From Liquidambar formosana (lineage: Eukaryota; Streptophyta; Magnoliopsida; Saxifragales; Altingiaceae), in the NCBI GenBank assembly GCA_039720395.1, contig CM077826.1:26182430-26246429 (forward strand): 64,000 nucleotides of DNA, read 5' to 3'. Below the pieces are notes generated by a model that was not told where the DNA came from, ran no database searches, and worked only from the letters and a program-made list of their open reading frames with translations. Both the position numbers and the translations under genes were made by a program. This document shows, in pieces, positions 48,401 to 58,100 of the stretch (its first letter is position 1; each line of letters begins with the position of its first letter).

Positions 48401-51400
48401 GGAGGGAGGGAGAGAGAGAGAGAGCTTACATGCTCCATGGCATCATAACTTAACCAACATGTTGGATTGGGAGAGCCTTTTTTTTTCTTTCTTTTTTTTC
48501 CCCTGCGCATAATCTTGTTATTTTTGTGCAAGTGGTGCAATCCATCTCAAAGCATCTAAGATCTATCTGGTTAAACTTGCCTAATATCATTTATTCTGTG
48601 CCTTCTTGAAAATTTATGTCAGCTGTCGACACTGTGGCATTAGTGAGAAATCTACTCCAATGATGCGACGTGGACCCGAGGGGCCGAGGACCCTTTGCAA
48701 TGCTTGTGGATTAATGTGGGCAAACAAGGTGAATACTAGGGGTTTGTTTTATAGCATATTTTGCTCATAAATTTTATTGTTATTGTGCTCAATATCCAAT
48801 ACCATATTGTATAATTCTTAATGCCTGTTGTTGTGATAAATAGAAAAACCACTCCAGCTAACCATTAAAGTGCTATTAGTCGGGTACAAAGCATCTAGAA
48901 CCTCTTGATATAAAAAAAAAACTAACCATTAAAGTGCTTATTGAGTTATTTCCTTCAGTTCTTAGTACAATGTTGGTCTGCATGGGAAATTTGTTTGTGT
49001 AGATGATTTAATGATGGTTATGGTTGCGCTTTTCTGTAAGAAATATTTGTAGGGCATATGCAATATGAATTTAGTTTTTTACTATTAGACATTGGTGCGT
49101 TTCATCTACATGTATTGAATTATTGCAATTTACTTCAATGTCAATATTGATATATAAGCATGCACCTATTCACAATCGAGGTGATTTTTCGCTTCATTTT
49201 TGAAGGATAAATCCTTAGTTAGGGCAGCTCATCTATATGATTGACCATCTTTGAAAATTTCCCACTTAATTTTTGGAGGGGTGAATCTATTTTTGGAGGG
49301 GTAAATCTTTTGCTCATGGTAAATGGATGAATTTATCAAGAACAAGAGCAACCCCTAAACAAAGAGCTTATGAGGCAATTATTGTTGCATGCACCAGAAA
49401 ATTCCCGAACCTTGGATTTATGGACATTACCCTCGGAATACTTTAGAAGCTGAATTACTTGGTCTTTTGGAAGGGTTGAGGGAAGCCATTAGATTGAGAC
49501 TTTTGCATTTGATTGATGGAGAAATCAACAACAATGCATTCCAAAATGCATTAAAATCAAGTATTCTTTCATTGAGAGATAGAAATCCTCATTACAAGAG
49601 CATGAGTGTTTAGATGAAGAGAGAGCAAAAAAAATGTTCTGTACACATTCTGTTTTCAAAACAGAATCATCAAAAAACTACATCTAACAGCTATAGCAGG
49701 TCCTATTTATAGGAATCTAACCAGCCAACAAACTTATAGGTAATTGCAAGGACTTAAATATCAATATTGATGGATATATCAAGGGTCCAAGAACACGGAT
49801 ATATCGATGGATATATTGAAAATTTCGATATTGATTTAGAGATATGACGGATATTGTTAGTTAAACACGTATACTTCCATTGAAACTCCGGGAACAATGA
49901 TTAGACTCTAATAAACAGTTTAAAATCAAAATATTGCAATTTATATGTGTAATTGACAAGTTTGTATTATGTAGGGTATAAAAATTGTGCCACATTGAGC
50001 AAAAGAATGAATATTTTAACAAAGTAAATAAAAGTTGATACTTCATAACACTAATTTAAGCTATTAGTTTAATTGAAATATATATATAAATCAATACTAA
50101 AAGAGTAAGAGGTGATAATTTTGACACAATAACAAGAAAATGAATATCTCGATACCGTCGATATATATCCTTGATATAGTGGATATATTCGATATATTGA
50201 CGATACCATGTGAAAGAAAGAAGATATTATGGATATATCGAGATTTTATCAATAATATCGAAAATATTGACAATATCGTAAAGATATTTTGCGAAAAAGA
50301 TATGTCAGTTAGATATCGTATCGAGGGGTACGGATACACAGATATATCGTGGATATATCGAAGATATTGTGGATATTTAAGTCCATGGGTAATTGTAATC
50401 AATTCTAACAACTTCTAATTAATTTTAACTAATTGGCAACTGGCTATAAATCTATTAGTTACATATTATGTTCTCGTTAGTACCCTCATGTACTATATGT
50501 CCGTCTCTAAGACTCCAAAGAAGGTGGCTAGTAGAATTGAGAGATTGTTGGGAATTTAGGTGGGAAGGTAGTGGGGAGGGGAAGGACCATTGGGTTAATT
50601 GAGAGGTGGTTTCTAGCCTAAGGATAAAAAGGGTCTCGGTTTGGATAATGTGGTTCAAAGGAATGTGGCTTTAACTAGCAAGTGGTTGTGGAGATTCCGT
50701 AATGAATAAAGTTCTTTATGGCATTAAGTGATCAAGAATTAGTTTTGAGTGGGATTCTTATATGGTGACAAGGGAGACTTATCGATGCCCTTGGAAATTT
50801 ATCTCTCAAGGGCTTCATCGCATTTCGAGTCATGTCAAATTTATTGTTCATAATTGGGCCCATTTCACTTTCATAAGGATGTGTGGTTGGGAGATTGCTC
50901 TCTATGAGCTTTTTCCTTGTTTGTATTTCCTTTCTTGGTCTAAAGATGCTTTCATTGTTGAGCTTGTTTTCTTGGATTTCAATTCTTATAATTGGAATTT
51001 TAACTTCGTTCGGCTTGTTGAGCTTTTATTGTTGAGCTCTTGATGCAGCACATCCTAGAATAAAGTTGTATGTGGTTGTTATGGTGGGCTTAAGGCTTGT
51101 GATTTAAGATGGCAAAGGGGTACAAGGCTTTGTAGATGAACTAGGGTTGGAGTAGGTCAAGATTTAAAGGTGATAGTTGCTGGAATTTCACTAAAAAGGT
51201 TGCTGAAATTTTTGGACAGCTACTAATTTAAGGTTTAGGATGTTAGGACAAAGGCTTATGGTGTAGTAATAGAGTAAGGGTAATGGGAGTAGGGTTTTAG
51301 GTTGAGAAGACAATGAAAATAGGGGTTGGTCATGGGTTAATTAGAAAACACAGTACTATAGAGAATTGAATAAAAAAGCTATGAGAGCTCAGTGGGGCAA

Positions 51401-52101
51401 TGCAGTTTGGTGAAGTTGGTCAGTTGTGATGGTGGCAACAGCAGTATTTTTTTATTTTTTATTTTAGGAAGTGTAGTTAGAGACTTATTATTGTTGCCGC
51501 TGCTGTTTTTGTTAGTTCTTTACCCCAGTTGTCTGGGCTTGGCAGCATGACTTTTGTTCTACTAACCCTGTTTGGCGAGAACCATTTCTTGAGTTAACTT
51601 ATGATATCTACGACTGTAAATGGGTAAAAGAAGATGAAAATTATGTTTTTAAGTCTCTCTCCTTCAGCTGTGCCTATGACATCATCTCTAGCCTGATAGT
51701 GTACTTAAAGTAGCCCCTTTTACATGTACATATTTACTTCCACCCAGCCTGAGGGAAAGTGAACTACATAGTAGTGTATTACTCAGTGTTGTCTCAATGT
51801 GTTAGCTTTATTACCTTTTTATCACTAGGTAATATATAATTTCAGTTGAAAAAAAAAAAAAAAGAAATTCTGTACATGCATGTTGCAAGTACTTGAGAAC
51901 GTCAGTTGCTGACTTCAAGGGGACTGGGAGTTTCATTAGACTTCTCGTGTTTACATCTTTTCATTCCTTTTTGTTTTCTGTGTACTAGTTTATATCTGTC
52001 TTTCAGTTTTTTTTTTTTTTTTTTTTTTGGAGTTGTATGTATAAAAAGAAAATATCCTGACAAGGAAGAAGTGTTCTCATTCAAACTGCATCTCACTTTA
52101 G

Positions 52102-52133
<32 letters not shown>

Positions 52134-52439
52134 CATTTTTTTCATTTTTTACATTTTCTTTTAATTGCTGCGAACTGTAGGGAACTCTGAGGGACCTCTC
52201 CAAGGCAGCACCCCAGGCTGGACAGAATTCTTCCTTGAACCGAAATGAGGAGGTGAGCAACCTATCAGTGTGTTGTATTACTTGTGAATATATTTCCTGG
52301 CTAGATGAAAATATAGTAGTCTTCTTAGATTCTTCTTAACCATTTTTCTCTCCTCTAATTACATGTCCCACAGAATGGAAATTTTGAGGCTGATCAAATG
52401 GTTCTTAGAACTGCAGAGAACGGGAGTGATTCCTCATGA
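39489..52439 (+). CDS. GATA-type zinc-finger transcription factor with TIFY and CCT domains (ZIM/ZML class)
   Basis: Seven coding exons join in phase to 903 nt (300 aa): 39,489-39,794; 43,657-43,743; 43,830-43,963; 45,189-45,320; 48,623-48,728; 52,181-52,252; 52,374-52,439 (stop TGA). The N-terminus has an acidic/glycine patch ([13 protein letters not shown]); the TIFY domain (about 81-115) reads [20 protein letters not shown] and, across the intron, [14 protein letters not shown]; the CCT domain (about 144-188) contains [20 protein letters not shown]; the GATA finger (221-248) is CX2CX20CX2C, from CRHCGI to LCNACGL. The CX20 spacing plus TIFY and CCT define the ZIM/ZML class of plant GATA factors (GATA24/25/28 relatives), nuclear DNA-binding regulators. 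Length fits the family. The exon set is complete; introns 1, 4 and 5 exceed 3 kb and carry transposon debris. Confidence 0.94.
40645..43470 (-). mobile_element. Deleted LTR retroelement in GATA-gene intron 1
   Basis: Two related segments in direct orientation, about 40,645-41,840 and 42,610-43,470, share GATGGTTTAGGAT, GTGGTGTTAGGATCAAGG, the AAGAAGATAATTTAGGA block, GGTTCCAAAATT and, at the right, AGGCCTTTCCA. Between them lies about 0.75 kb. Just beyond the right-hand copy's left edge the minus strand reads TTTGGTATCACATCC (about 42,605-42,591), close to an initiator tRNA-Met primer site. Read as a minus-strand, internally deleted LTR element; no coding domain survives. Confidence 0.6.
41212..41265. 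repeat. GAAAAA-rich microsatellite
   Basis: Repeated AAAAAG units inside the left LTR-like copy in GATA-gene intron 1. Confidence 0.8.
44788..45079 (+). repeat. Tandem duplication of about 145 bp in GATA-gene intron 3
   Basis: Two adjacent copies (about 44,788-44,931 and 44,932-45,079), each with TTAAGCT(C/T)TCTGTTTATG, a CATCATC run, TTTTATGGGTTATTATTTC and a closing TTTACAGATGTT. Each carries an acceptor-like TTTACAG, but the acceptor used is at 45,187-45,188. Confidence 0.8.
45410..46170 (-). mobile_element. Two tandem LINE 3'-end-like copies in GATA-gene intron 4
   Basis: Copies at about 45,410-45,799 and 45,800-46,170 share GGGTTCCTTCAAAAGAAA, AACACT(A/G)AGAAGGCAGCTCC and TTGATCATATT. 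On the minus strand the second copy ends TTAAGTTTCATTTTTTATC, like a LINE tail. No domain survives. Confidence 0.5.
46430..46830 (+). mobile_element. LINE zf-RVT fragment in GATA-gene intron 4
   Basis: The open piece 46,556-46,858 reads [20 protein letters not shown], then [13 protein letters not shown], parallel to FWVLWIERNSRIFDN and WDKVHFLASFWAHSS at the C-terminus of the first LINE's ORF2. Truncated at both sides. Confidence 0.7.
46850..47157 (+). mobile_element. LTR fragment with primer-binding site, GATA-gene intron 4
   Basis: A CT-rich U5-like region (47,030-47,140) ends GGTATTACA and is followed by TTAGTATCAGAGACC (47,143-47,157), close to the initiator tRNA-Met primer site. A pyrimidine-rich, codon-poor stretch follows to about 47,760. 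A left LTR plus leader of a decayed element; the LTR start is not resolved. Confidence 0.55.
48383..48402. repeat. Poly(G) tract of 20 bases followed by GGGA and GA repeats
   Basis: In GATA-gene intron 4, about 220 bp before the zinc-finger exon. Confidence 0.85.
49281..49615 (+). pseudogene. Possible RNase H-like retroelement fragment in GATA-gene intron 5
   Basis: The 74-aa open piece contains [17 protein letters not shown], similar to the helix after the catalytic glutamate in LINE-type RNase H (AEL.ALLEGL). Without other motifs the call is weak. Confidence 0.3.
49750..50384. mobile_element. Mutator-like MITE rich in CGATATATCG words
   Basis: Terminal inverted repeat GGACTTAAATATC at 49,750-49,762 with its exact complement GATATTTAAGTCC at the right end (50,372-50,384). 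It is flanked by GGTAATTGCAA (49,739-49,749) and GGTAATTGTAA (50,388-50,398), 10 of 11 identical, fitting an old Mutator-type target duplication (9-11 bp). The interior is dense in GATATATCG and its relatives, so it could fold extensively. Confidence 0.7.
50495..51040 (+). mobile_element. LINE fragment in GATA-gene intron 5
   Basis: Reads [12 protein letters not shown], then in broken frames [12 protein letters not shown] (50,665-50,700) and CPWKFISQG (about 50,790), parallel to the first LINE's NVALTTKWLWRFP and CRWKFISQG. Both ends truncated. Confidence 0.7.
51041..51410 (+). repeat. LTR-like repeat related to 40.6-43.5 kb
   Basis: Shares in order a GGCTTTGTAGATG-like word, AGTTGCTGGAA(A/T)T, GTTAGGA(T/C) and AGGGTTTT with the LTR-like copies in intron 1, next to a GATGCAGCACATCCTAG word. 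A third member of the same family. Confidence 0.45.
52001..52150. repeat. T-rich low-complexity tract before exon 6 of the GATA gene
   Basis: Two long T runs (52,009-52,028 and 52,110-52,132) with TTTCATTTTTT reiteration, forming an extended pyrimidine region upstream of the acceptor at 52,180. Confidence 0.8.
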
Positions 52440-52800
52440 TAGCATGTTTTTAGCTATCATGGGCCATACAGAAGAATATAATGGAATCAAAGTACTTGGG
52501 GAGTGCTCATCCTATCCCACCTTTTAGATGAGTTTTCAAGGGATGGTTTCACTCCACAATCGTAAATTATATGCTGACATGAGATCCTTGCAATTGAATC
52601 TACTTTATATTTTGGCATAGGTTTTGTCTTCTTGCCCTTGACAGATCCGAATCTCTTCAAAGACATTCGGTGAGATTGGGACAAATAGACAGTACCAATC
52701 CATCCCCAACTGTTGGAGAAAATGTTGTACGTCGTTTGAACAGAATAATTTTATTGTGCATTAGTCATTCCCTGCAGTTTCAGACCATAAGTGATATAAT
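52440..52800 (+). other. 3' untranslated region of the GATA/TIFY gene (approximate)
   Basis: AT-rich sequence following the stop codon. The cleavage site could not be fixed; a plausible zone is around TTTATTGTGCATTAG (52,750). Confidence 0.4.
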
Positions 52801-54170
52801 AATACCATCTGATCTGGTGATTTTCATTTCCTGTTTGAATGTTTCAAAAACCAGTTTCACTGTTGTAACTTCTTCCCCCAAACCCCCCCCCCCCCCCAAA
52901 AAAAAAGCCCCACCCCCACCCTAACTATTTGTTATTGTTGTTATTATTATTATTATTATTATTATTTAATTTTTTAGTAAATAAGACATAAAGACCTAGC
53001 CACCCTGTGTTGTTGATAAATAGTCACCTCCTCTATTTTCTGTCATTCCATTGGCCCTAAACTTCCTTAATAGCAACAAATAAGTATCAATGTTTCTCCA
53101 TCAATTTGAATCCGAGATCACTTAAAAAAGAGGAGAATGTCTACTCCATGTCAAATGGCCACTGCTGACCATGATTGAACGAACCTATTGAAGTTGCCAT
53201 CTCTTATATGATCTCTAATATTCTGAAGATATCCATTTTCCCCTTTTAGTCAGAGGGTTAACCTTTAATGAAATAAACTGAGAATAATTCCTGTAAAAAA
53301 TAAATCATTTCAAATTTGATTCTCTCTCTCTCTATCAAATTATTCTATTGTTTAGAGAAAACATCAAAATTGGATCAACACATACGATCAAATTATGTAT
53401 TATCTTTCATGAAATTTTGTATAAAGGTTCCTATATAACCAATACTCCAATGGTGCACGCTTATAGATTCAAGCAACTTCCTCGAAAACATGAGAGTTGG
53501 ACAATATACCCATGAGGGGAGTTCTCATAGGGTTGGGGTTTGGTTTGATGCTATGCGCATCGCACGCTGGTGTGTTGTCGACCGTACTAGTCATGCAATG
53601 TGCGTTGTGCACAACTCTAAATCTTAGTACAGTTCCTCGTGATAGTCTTTTGTCACGAGACTAATTTCTCATCCAATTTTCTGCCCTCTAGCGGCGCCCA
53701 TTAAGTAGGCCAATTAGTCAGCCTTACACAATCTCACAAGAACAATAGATAGTTTACTTATTTATGAAAAAAAATAAATAAATAAATAAATACTCCCTAG
53801 ATAATTTACTTGAAATTTAAAGAAAACAAGGTTTATTTGGAAATTTCAAAAATTGGATCAGATTAAGTCTAATCCATAATTGTTATTTGGTTTTTAAATA
53901 AGTCTATTTATAGTTGGTTTGAAAAAACTGTATTTATGTCTTATTTTCAAAACAAAACTGAATTGTTTAATAAAAAAAAAAAAAAAACTTATCAAATAAT
54001 ATGAAAACAAAACTGATCAAATTTATTTTCAACAGGTCAGATTTTCAGATTTGTAAAACAGCCCCAAGACAAAGAAAGAGATAATGTACAGAAATAATCC
54101 CACACAAACAACTCAAAAATTGAACCATCTTACACCTCCCCTCCACTGATTGTACAACAAATAATAAAAA
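52801..54170. other. Intergenic stretch with low-complexity runs, nothing recognised
   Basis: Contains a C run with a following A run (52,884-52,908), an ATT microsatellite (about 52,936-52,967) and A runs. No gene or element terminus recognised. Confidence 0.4.
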
Positions 54171-54698
54171 GAGAAAATATCCAAAACCCCCCTAAAAAAT
54201 AAAAGCATATCCAAAAACCCCATTAAATATTTTTCATATCTATCTAATCCAAAAAATTAAAAATCATATCCATTAACTCCAACCAGTAAACTTTTGTTTA
54301 CTGCTGTTAAAAAAAAAAAAGGTGATCTGACTAAAATATCCTTATTCAACAATTAATATGTTTAATAACAAAAATGGTCATTTAATTGAATTTCCCCTTT
54401 CGCACCCTCTCTTTTCAATTTATCCTTGGTTCTTTTCCTCTATCATGAAAGCAGAAAGAGGGGGCAAAAGGGAAAATTTAGTTGAATGACCATTTTTGTT
54501 ATTAAACATATTAATTGTTGAATAAGGGTATTTTAGTCAAATCACTCTTTATATTTAGTAGTAGTAAACAAAAAGTTAATTGGTTGGATTTAATGGATAT
54601 GATTCTTGGTTTTTTTGGATTAGATAGATAGGAAAAATATTTAATGGGATTTTTGGATATAATTTTATTTTTTAGGGAGGTTTTAGATATTTCCCCTT
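54171..54698. mobile_element. Long foldback MITE upstream of the mannosidase gene
   Basis: Two arms of about 240 bp (54,171-54,414 and 54,455-54,698) are inverted copies of each other along their length. For example TTCAACAATTAATATGTTTA in the left arm faces its complement in the right arm, and the ends pair AAAATATCCAAAAC with GTTTTAGATATTT. The loop is about 40 bp. ATAAAAA occurs at both flanks (54,164-54,170; 54,699-54,705), a possible 7-bp target duplication. Non-coding. Confidence 0.85.
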
Positions 54699-54939
54699 AT
54701 AAAAATACTATTGAATGGTACCAACGTACCGGCTCCTAACCACTAGTTGAGGCCCAATCATGTTCCACGAAACGCTTACATGGCAGGATTTCATTGGCCA
54801 GTTGACCAAACCTGCCCAATGCTCACGCCACGCCCGAACGCGACCCCGATTTGTTTACTTTTCCTGGTCTCCCCTTCTGTTTTTCCGTCAATTCCACATT
54901 TCTACTTAATTCTCCCTGTTTGGTAACTCCGTCTTACCC

Positions 54940-55127
54940 CACTTTTCTTCTTCTTCTTCTTCTGCTTCTTCCTCCTCCTCTGTCTTCTCCTTTGAAACGG
55001 GAGATCACATGTTTTTTCTTTCGTTCAATCCCGTCTGCCAACACCAGTTTCATATATAGAGAAAGACACACACACACACACAACACTTATTTATATTTAT
55101 AGAAATATATATAAGTTGTGAGATCTA
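54940..55127 (+). promoter_or_regulatory. Probable 5' leader of the mannosidase gene
   Basis: A CTT-rich tract (54,945-54,985) and a CA run (about 55,069-55,083) precede the start codon at 55,128. CT-rich leaders and core promoters are common in plants. No clear TATA box was chosen. Confidence 0.4.
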
Positions 55128-58100
55128 ATGGCTAGGAGCAGATCGTCGACGAGCTGGTGGAGATATCTTCACCCATCGTATTACCTGAAACGCCCGAAGC
55201 GTCTCGCTTTACTCTTCATAGCCTTTGTCTGCGTCACCTTCGTTGGTTGGGATCGTCAGACTCTTGTGAGAGAGTACGAGGTATTCTTTTATTTTCTGTT
55301 TGATTCCTCAGAAAATGTAGCAGGTTTTCAGTTTTTATGTGTTGTCTTTGTTTTTTTCTTTTGTTCAACTCAAGTTTGTGAATTACTTGTTACATTTTCA
55401 TGCGTTTTCTCGGCAGCCAAACGGCGCATAAATCAAATGGTTTCTTTATTCTTGTAATCAGATCTGGGATATGGGGGATCGTATCCTCTGCAAGCTTGTT
55501 TCCTACATTCCCTGAAATTTTTTGCCTTTTAGGCATTGTGCTTGCGGACTGCTAAACCTGTATTTGAAAATCAAAGGACAGTTTCCTCCACAGGGTGAAA
55601 CTTGTAGGAATCAGATTTCGGGGAGTGTAGGAAAAATAATGAAGTTTGGCATTTTGTTTTCGGAAAATATGATTCAGCTATTTTTTATTTTTTATTTTAT
55701 TTTAATGCTTTTGGTACTTTATTTTGTTGTTAAGGATGAAATCCTAGGTTTGATTTTATGTAAAAGTTTTGTTGAAAAATTTGAGAAATTCTATTCAGCC
55801 GGAATGTGGGGATTTTGTGTGAATTGTCTTTCTGTGTTTGCGATTGTTATTGCTTTGTAAAATTGTGGATCAGTCTAGTGGCTTCTGCTTAGTACCTCTC
55901 ATAGATGTAAAGAAAGAGAGACATTTTTGTTCATTCAACTTCACATTTTTGTGGTCATGGAGAATAGAGTAAAATTTGAAATTTGTGCCACTTAGTGTTG
56001 CGATGGAACCTTCCATTATAAATTTGAATTCTTTGTATAAAACACCCAAAATGTATTGTATTTCGATAACCTGCTTAAGAATTCTTTGGTTGATTTGTGC
56101 ATTCTAAAGAACATGTCTTAATAGATATTCTTCATATATATATATATATATATTTATGAAACTTAATAGATATTTTTTATATTGGTTAAGAGGAAAACCC
56201 ATAGTCGATCTGGAATCATCTTAAGATATTCCAACTAAGTGATCTAAGTGACCTTATGGCAGCATATTATCTTTTGCCGTAATTGGCATATCACATTTGT
56301 ACTTCCATTTATTTTACCATCGTGATCCATGTATTGTTTAACACTGGTTGGGATATCTGGTGGACTCTTGACAAGAGGAAGAGTTTATGGGTAAAAAAAG
56401 AATGTATGAGGCTAAATGGTGGAAGAGTGGCAAGGGAAGGAAGATGATGCAGGGCAGCATTTGGAATCTTAAGCATACAGGCTGTCTTTCAAAGGGAAGG
56501 TAGTGGGAAATAATTGTGAAGGCTTATAGCAGGGTCTTTACAGTCGGGAATTTCTGAAAATGGGTTGCTAAAATTTCTTGAATGTAGTTAAATTAGGGTT
56601 CTGGGTCATGCCCTAAAGGTAGAGAGAGGATTTTGGGTTATGGAAGTAGGGTTTTAAGTATTAAAGGCAAAGGAACAAGGGTTGGTCGGGATTAAGTAGT
56701 GGACATAGTTAGTGTCTATAATTAAAGTAGGGAAATAAGAACGAGAATAAGAATAAAATAGAATCAAGTCAAGCATTCTTTCACTAATCAAACCCAATCA
56801 CTCAAAACTCCATTAATAAAACCCTAATCTTGTTTTGGTACTATGGAACTTATATATATGTTTTGATGGAGTAATTGTTGTTTTAAGAAGAAAAAAACAT
56901 AACCTGAATACATAAGATATATACAAGCACCAGCCAAAAGGAAAAAAAAATGGCAAAAGCAAATGATAGCCCCTATCTATATTTTTAGTAGAAAGGATAT
57001 AAATAAGGGGCTTGGTCATTTGTGTAACTATAAAACAACCAAAATGGAATTTTCACAAAGGTAGACTTCAACTCTAGCAATGAAGCTTCTTTTCCCTCAA
57101 ATGTTCTTTGATTTCTTTACTTCCAAAGATACCCAAAAAGGGCATGTGGAACCATATTCAAAACCACCTTAGCATTCTTGTTTGCCACCTTAGTCCACCA
57201 GTCCCAAAAGAAGATTGTGGGGAGTAGAGGTAAAACCGTAAAACCCAATGGATCCTAAAAGGATTGTAAGTGAGCGACCAATAATTCCATGCCACGTGAC
57301 AATGAATGAAGGTGATCAACCGTATCTGCCGCTTGATTCCATGGACTATGCAACTATTTATATAGATTCTAGAAAACTCTCTAAGCTAGCAAAAGCCTTC
57401 TAAAAATAAGAATAACCAATATATTTGTCGATTTTAAATTTCACTCTTCTAATGAGCTAGTTTGGGACCTAAAAAGGAGGAAGAGGTTTTGGAGGCTTTG
57501 AGATCCATGAAAGGGGATAAAGCCCTTGGGCTAGATGGGATGTCTTTTTCTTTCTTTCAACATTGTTGGAGCATTATCAAGGAAGATCTCATGAAGGTTT
57601 TTGGGGAATTTTTTGTAAAGGCCAAAATTGAGAAAAGCTTCAATGCTACTTTTATTGCTCTTACCTTAAAGAAAGGGGAAGCACTTAATGTTTGGGATTT
57701 CTGTCCTATCTGTCTCCTTGGTAGTGTGTATAAGATCATTTCAAAGGTTTTAGCTGGTAGATTGGGAAAATTTATGGGGAATCTTGTGTCGCCCTCCCAA
57801 TTTGCTTTTATTGGAGGGAGACAAATTGTGAATGCAGACAAGTAAGATCCCTTAGATGTGTTCTTCTTAGTTTTGAGGCGGTGTCGGGCTTGAAAGTTAA
57901 TTTGGGTAAAAGTGAGTTGATTCCGGTGGATAGTGGCGGAGCCAGGAATTTGATCGAGGAGGTCCAAACTTTGATTGATTTTTATATTTTAATCTTAACT
58001 CAAAATGACTATGGAGTATATATATATATACATATATATTTTTTTTTTAAATTTTTTTTTTTTTTTTTGCATTTTTTCCTACTACACAACCACAAGAGAA

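Noticed and set aside
52670..52924. Open frame ending in a proline-lysine-proline tail
   Set aside because: The tail is the C/A homopolymer region; the rest is 3' UTR sequence.
55522..55860. 112-aa open frame in mannosidase intron 1
   Set aside because: T-rich hydrophobic translation, no domain, no splice-phase link to the exons.
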